Made by a program: the position numbers and the translations under genes | Assembly: GCA_964475385.1 (NCBI GenBank) | Contig: CAYYWV010000114.1 | Coordinates: forward strand, 1 to 7,445 | Length of the DNA: 7,445 nucleotides | Origin: CAYYWV01 sp964475385 | GTDB lineage: Bacteria; Pseudomonadota; Alphaproteobacteria; JAAXGF01 | Direction: 5' to 3' | The notes under the pieces: model-generated | What the model was told of the DNA's origin: nothing | The model's database searches: none | The model's input: only the letters and a program-made list of their open reading frames with translations | Shown here: in pieces, positions 6,079 to 7,445 of the stretch | Layout: the number at the start of each line of letters is the position of its first letter | Position numbering within the stretch: position 1 is the stretch's first letter

Positions 6079-6139
6079 ATGAATATTCGGAAACCACATT
6101 TTCATGGGCGCGCCAAGCGAACCGGGCGCGGACCAAGGC

Positions 6140-6168
6140 TTGCCGCCGCCCTTAGGCCGCGATATCGT
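6140..6168 (+). promoter_or_regulatory. Sigma70-type promoter candidate for the ABC binding-protein gene
   Basis: TTGCCG (6140-6145) and TATCGT (6163-6168) are 17 bases apart and each matches four of six consensus bases. Transcription would begin near 6175, leaving a leader of about 110 bases. A second TTGACC at 6261-6266 is too close to the start codon to serve as a -35. Confidence 0.35.
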
Positions 6169-6283
6169 AGTATTTTTACTGCACCGCGATCGCTCGCAGG
6201 CGACCCGGATTCGCACTTCCGGGACGGCATGGGGGGCGGGCGGTCGCGCCGTGCGGGGCGTTGACCAATACAGGGAGGTTTCC

Positions 6284-7445
6284 ATGACTCGATGGTTCAC
6301 GCGGAGCGCCGCGGTCGCCTTGGGCGTTGTCGCCCTGGCCGTCGCGGGCGCGCCCGTCCGGGCGGCGACCCCGCCCGACACTCTCGTCATCGCCGACCGG
6401 ATCGACGACATCGTCTCGCTCGACCCGGCCGAAGTGTTCGAGTTCGCGGGCGGCGACGCCACCCGCAACATTTACGACAAGCTGGTCGACTTCGACCCCA
6501 AGAACATCGGTCCGCTGGTTCCCAGCCTGGCCGAAAGCTGGACCGTCTCCGACGACGGCATGACCTACACCTTTAAGATCCGCAAGGGCGTGACGTTCCA
6601 CTCGGGCAACCCGGTCACCGCGGAGGACGCCGCGTTCAGCCTCCAGCGGGCGATCATCCTGAAGAAGACGCCCTCGTTCATCCTCACCCAGTTCGGGTTC
6701 ACCGCCGACAACGTGAAGGACCGCATTCGGGCGACCGGGCCTTACGAGCTCAAGATCACGGTCGACAAGCCCTATGCGCCGAGCTTCTTCCTCAACTGCT
6801 TGACGGCGACCATCGGCTCGATCGTCGACAAGAAGCTCGCCCTGGCCCATGAGCAGGACGGCGATTTGGGTTACGAGTGGCTCAAGACCCACTCGGCGGG
6901 CTCGGGACCGTTCAAGCTCCGGGCCTGGAAACCCAACGAGTCCTATGTATTGGAGCGCAACGACGACTACTGGCGCGGCAAGGTCACCATGAAGCGGGTG
7001 ATCGTGCGCCACGTCGCCGAGGCGGCGAGCCAGCGGCTGCTGCTCGAGAAGGGCGACGTCGACATCGCGCGCGGGCTCAGCCCCGACGACATCGCCGCCA
7101 TCCGCGGCAACCCCGAGCTCAAGATCGAGGAAGACCTCAAAGGGCGGATCTGGTACTTCAGCATGAACCAGAAGAACCCGATCCTGTCCAACCCCGACGT
7201 GGTCAAGGCGATGAAGTACCTGGTCGACTACCAGGGCATCGCCAAGACGGTGCTGCGCGGCCAGGTGGTCGTGCACCAGGCCTATCTGCCGCGGACCTAT
7301 CTCGGCGAGATCACCGACACCCCCTACCGCCTCGACGTGGCCAAGGCCAAGGCTCTGCTCGCCAAGGCGGGCTATCCCAACGGCTTCGAGACCACCATGC
7401 ACGTGCGCAACGCGAGCGAGCGGCTCGAGGTCGCCCAGGCCATGC
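6284..7445 (+). CDS. ABC transporter periplasmic substrate-binding protein, family 5 (dipeptide/oligopeptide type), C-terminus beyond the window
   Basis: The gene starts at ATG 6284 with a strong ribosome binding site (AGGGAGG at 6272-6278, five-base spacer) and stays open for 387 codons to the right edge; family members usually have about 500-540. Residues 1-27 form a Sec signal peptide: basic MTRWFTR, a hydrophobic core, and a cut at VRA|AT. Residues 82-121 carry the family 5 hallmark: LAESWTVSDDGMTYTFKIR, then KGVTFHSG and AEDAAFSLQRA. Residues from about 206 (GSGPFKLRAW, then LERNDDYWRG) and the GDVDIA block are also typical. In the periplasm it should bind a peptide or other small ligand and deliver it to a permease-ATPase complex, whose genes would be expected downstream. 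The ligand cannot be read from the sequence: the family also carries sugars, opines, nickel and murein peptides. It is divergently transcribed from the protease gene. Confidence 0.92.
   Translation, partial: MTRWFTRSAAVALGVVALAVAGAPVRAATPPDTLVIADRIDDIVSLDPAEVFEFAGGDATRNIYDKLVDFDPKNIGPLVPSLAESWTVSDDGMTYTFKIRKGVTFHSGNPVTAEDAAFSLQRAIILKKTPSFILTQFGFTADNVKDRIRATGPYELKITVDKPYAPSFFLNCLTATIGSIVDKKLALAHEQDGDLGYEWLKTHSAGSGPFKLRAWKPNESYVLERNDDYWRGKVTMKRVIVRHVAEAASQRLLLEKGDVDIARGLSPDDIAAIRGNPELKIEEDLKGRIWYFSMNQKNPILSNPDVVKAMKYLVDYQGIAKTVLRGQVVVHQAYLPRTYLGEITDTPYRLDVAKAKALLAKAGYPNGFETTMHVRNASERLEVAQAM

Larger units (their letters stand above)
5944..6283. other. Divergent intergenic region between the M48 protease and the ABC binding-protein gene
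   Basis: These 340 bases separate oppositely oriented genes and should hold both promoters. The half next to the protease (about 5980-6090) is strongly AT-rich; the half next to the binding protein is GC-rich. Short open frames here (for example plus 6076-6264 and the 32-codon extension of the protease frame) have no recognisable protein features. I see no RNA gene. Confidence 0.65.

Noticed and set aside
6176..7402. 408-codon minus-strand open frame over the ABC binding-protein gene
   Set aside because: Antisense shadow of a gene with a clear signal peptide, ribosome binding site and family 5 signature.

Overview
The window looks like chromosomal DNA from a GC-rich Gram-negative bacterium. 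A member of the Alphaproteobacteria is my best guess, from the very high GC, the strong preference for G/C-ending codons, and the proteins: an outer-membrane-type lipoprotein protease, a two-partner-secretion adhesin and a dipeptide/oligopeptide-type ABC binding protein. No rRNA, tRNA or other taxonomic marker is present, so this is inference.

Layout. Positions 1-3156 (minus strand) hold the first 1052 codons of a very large filamentous-haemagglutinin-type exoprotein (TpsA family). It starts at a GTG and runs off the left edge without a stop. After its secretion domain it becomes a degenerate GD-rich repeat protein whose repeat unit is longer further from the N-terminus: 24, 29, 35 and 39 residues, then, after a gap, 56 to 69 residues. 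Positions 3157-3469 are a non-coding spacer with an AT-rich patch, a weak promoter candidate, a hairpin in the tpsA leader and two hairpins after the next gene. Positions 3470-4870 (minus) encode a PaaK/CapK-type adenylate-forming ligase. Positions 4951-5943 (minus) encode a lipoprotein with a PDZ domain followed by an M48 zinc metalloprotease domain. A hairpin with a T-rich tail lies between these two genes. Positions 5944-6283 are a divergent intergenic region with a strongly AT-rich half. From 6284 to the right edge (plus) lies the first part of a family 5 solute-binding protein of an ABC importer.

How the genes may work together. Three minus-strand genes lie in the order protease lipoprotein, ligase, adhesin. 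The first and third are cell-envelope or exported proteins and the ligase is cytoplasmic. The spacing of 80 bp plus a terminator-like hairpin, then 313 bp, argues against one tight operon. Whether they share a function is unproven. The binding protein on the plus strand is probably the first gene of a separate peptide or small-molecule uptake operon. No TpsB transporter for the adhesin is visible here; it would have to lie beyond the left edge or elsewhere.

I see no CRISPR array, insertion sequence, integrase, tRNA or phage gene. The most unusual parts are the adhesin's length-graded repeat architecture with a divergent secretion-domain motif, its leader hairpin that could pair with its own ribosome binding site, and the unusual neighbourhood of ligase and protease.
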